NCBI RefSeq assembly: GCF_025631005.1
Contig: NZ_JAOTPL010000017.1
Span: forward strand, 1 to 64,000
Origin: Haoranjiania flava
GTDB taxonomy: Bacteria; Bacteroidota; Bacteroidia; Chitinophagales; Chitinophagaceae
Direction: 5' to 3'
DNA length: 64,000 nt
Part shown: piece after piece, positions 63,746 through 64,000 of the stretch
Layout of the letters: every line of letters begins with the position of its first letter
Position numbering within the stretch: the stretch's first letter is position 1
Notes under the pieces: generated by a model
The model's database searches: none
Told to the model about the DNA's origin: nothing
The model's input: only the letters and a program-made list of their open reading frames with translations
Made by a program: the position numbers and the translations under genes

Positions 63746-64000
63746 AAATTTTTAAAACTGGTTTCTGTTAATTTCTTTATCCTGCTTGGCTATCTTACTG
63801 TAGGTTTCCTATTTCTTTGTCTCTAACCGCTATCCCAATCCAATTGGTGCAGGATTATTAACTGTGGTGTTTTTTTCTTCTCATTTGCTGATATTTATGT
63901 TGTGGTATTATTTTAAAAAAATGAGGGTTAATAAAATAGTGTTCCGGGGTATAGCTTCGATTGTACTGTTGTTTATTGTATACAATTTGTTGTCTGAATA
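63743..64000 (+). pseudogene. Frameshifted small membrane protein, runs off window
   Basis: From ATG 63743 the frame encodes 27 residues (MKFLKLVSVNFFILLGYLTV...) and stops at TAA 63824-63826. The +1 frame, open from 63804 to the window end, continues with similar hydrophobic sequence (YFFVSNRYPNPIGAG, then SSHLLIFMLWYYFKKMRV). This looks like one membrane protein broken by a single-base change near 63804-63823, possibly in a T-rich run; a sequencing error or programmed shift is also possible. Family not recognised. Confidence 0.55.

Overview
The window looks like a chromosomal segment of a Bacteroidota bacterium, most likely family Chitinophagaceae or a close relative. Signs of this are the lineage-typical families (DUF2723, DUF3810, DUF4270, DUF4954, DUF4112, DUF6157, YtxJ, a short GT5 protein beside panC), -7 boxes of the form TAnnTTTG, A-rich 5' leaders without clear Shine-Dalgarno sequences, and lipoproteins with Bacteroidota-style lipoboxes. 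No rRNA, tRNA, CRISPR array, prophage or recognisable transposase was seen. Most of the window is housekeeping and metabolic core; the unusual material lies between genes.

Layout. 1-631: six-unit array of a hairpin-forming leader repeat. 0.6-2.8 kb (-): Tat-exported dipeptide epimerase and secreted NlpC/P60 endopeptidase (muropeptide breakdown). 3.0-5.8 kb (-): ATP-type PEP carboxykinase and a PfkB sugar kinase. 5.9-8.2 kb (+): cytochrome c, tadA, Mn-type superoxide dismutase, small lipoprotein. 8.5-14.3 kb (-): carA, DUF4954 beta-helix protein tightly coupled to glmS, DUF1573 protein, then a second leader-repeat array. 14.7-20.5 kb: glycosyltransferase, two back-to-back HExxH proteins (DUF3810 and DUF4157-like), Uup-like ABC-F ATPase, FkbM methyltransferase. 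20.9-27.9 kb (-): MFS transporter, GH2 beta-galactosidase, tag, APC permease. 28-31.4 kb (+): dicarboxylate symporter, DedA protein, HAD phosphatase, a 68-aa protein. 31.5-35.4 kb (-): M3 oligopeptidase and YbiT-like ABC-F. 35.5-35.7 kb: nearly G-free minisatellite. 35.8-53.5 kb, nearly all (+): DUF2723 glycosyltransferase, UDP-glucose dehydrogenase, mpl, DnaQ-like exonuclease, M28 peptidase, recQ (ATT start), aroK-DUF423-dnaG cluster, GH29 fucosidase, CPA2 antiporter; ytxJ is on (-). 53.5-56.2 kb: DUF4112, Cu/Zn SOD lipoprotein, PlsC acyltransferase, 65-bp palindromic tandem repeats. 56.2-60 kb (-): metK, DUF4270 lipoprotein, short GT5 protein. 60-63.4 kb (+): panC, prolyl oligopeptidase, DUF6157. 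63.5-64 kb: promoter, third leader-repeat copy and an apparently frameshifted membrane-protein gene.

Functional threads. Cell-wall supply and recycling recurs: glmS makes glucosamine-6-P, NlpC/P60 plus epimerase degrade murein peptides, and Mpl re-ligates tripeptide to UDP-MurNAc. Two superoxide dismutases (cytoplasmic Mn-type, envelope Cu/Zn-type) and a bacillithiol-system protein cover oxidative stress. Secreted GH2, GH29, M28 and S9 enzymes fit a polymer- and peptide-degrading lifestyle, although no SusC/SusD pair is present.

The most novel signal is the leader repeat at three loci (1-631, 14294-14550, 63575-63745). Each unit carries an A-rich leader and an ATG-AAA followed at once by a stop codon (a Met-Lys mini-ORF), with the ATG inside an inverted repeat. 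At two loci the last ATG-AAA of the array is the start of the adjoining gene. It may be a mobile or amplifying translation-initiation element; I know of no described system that matches it.
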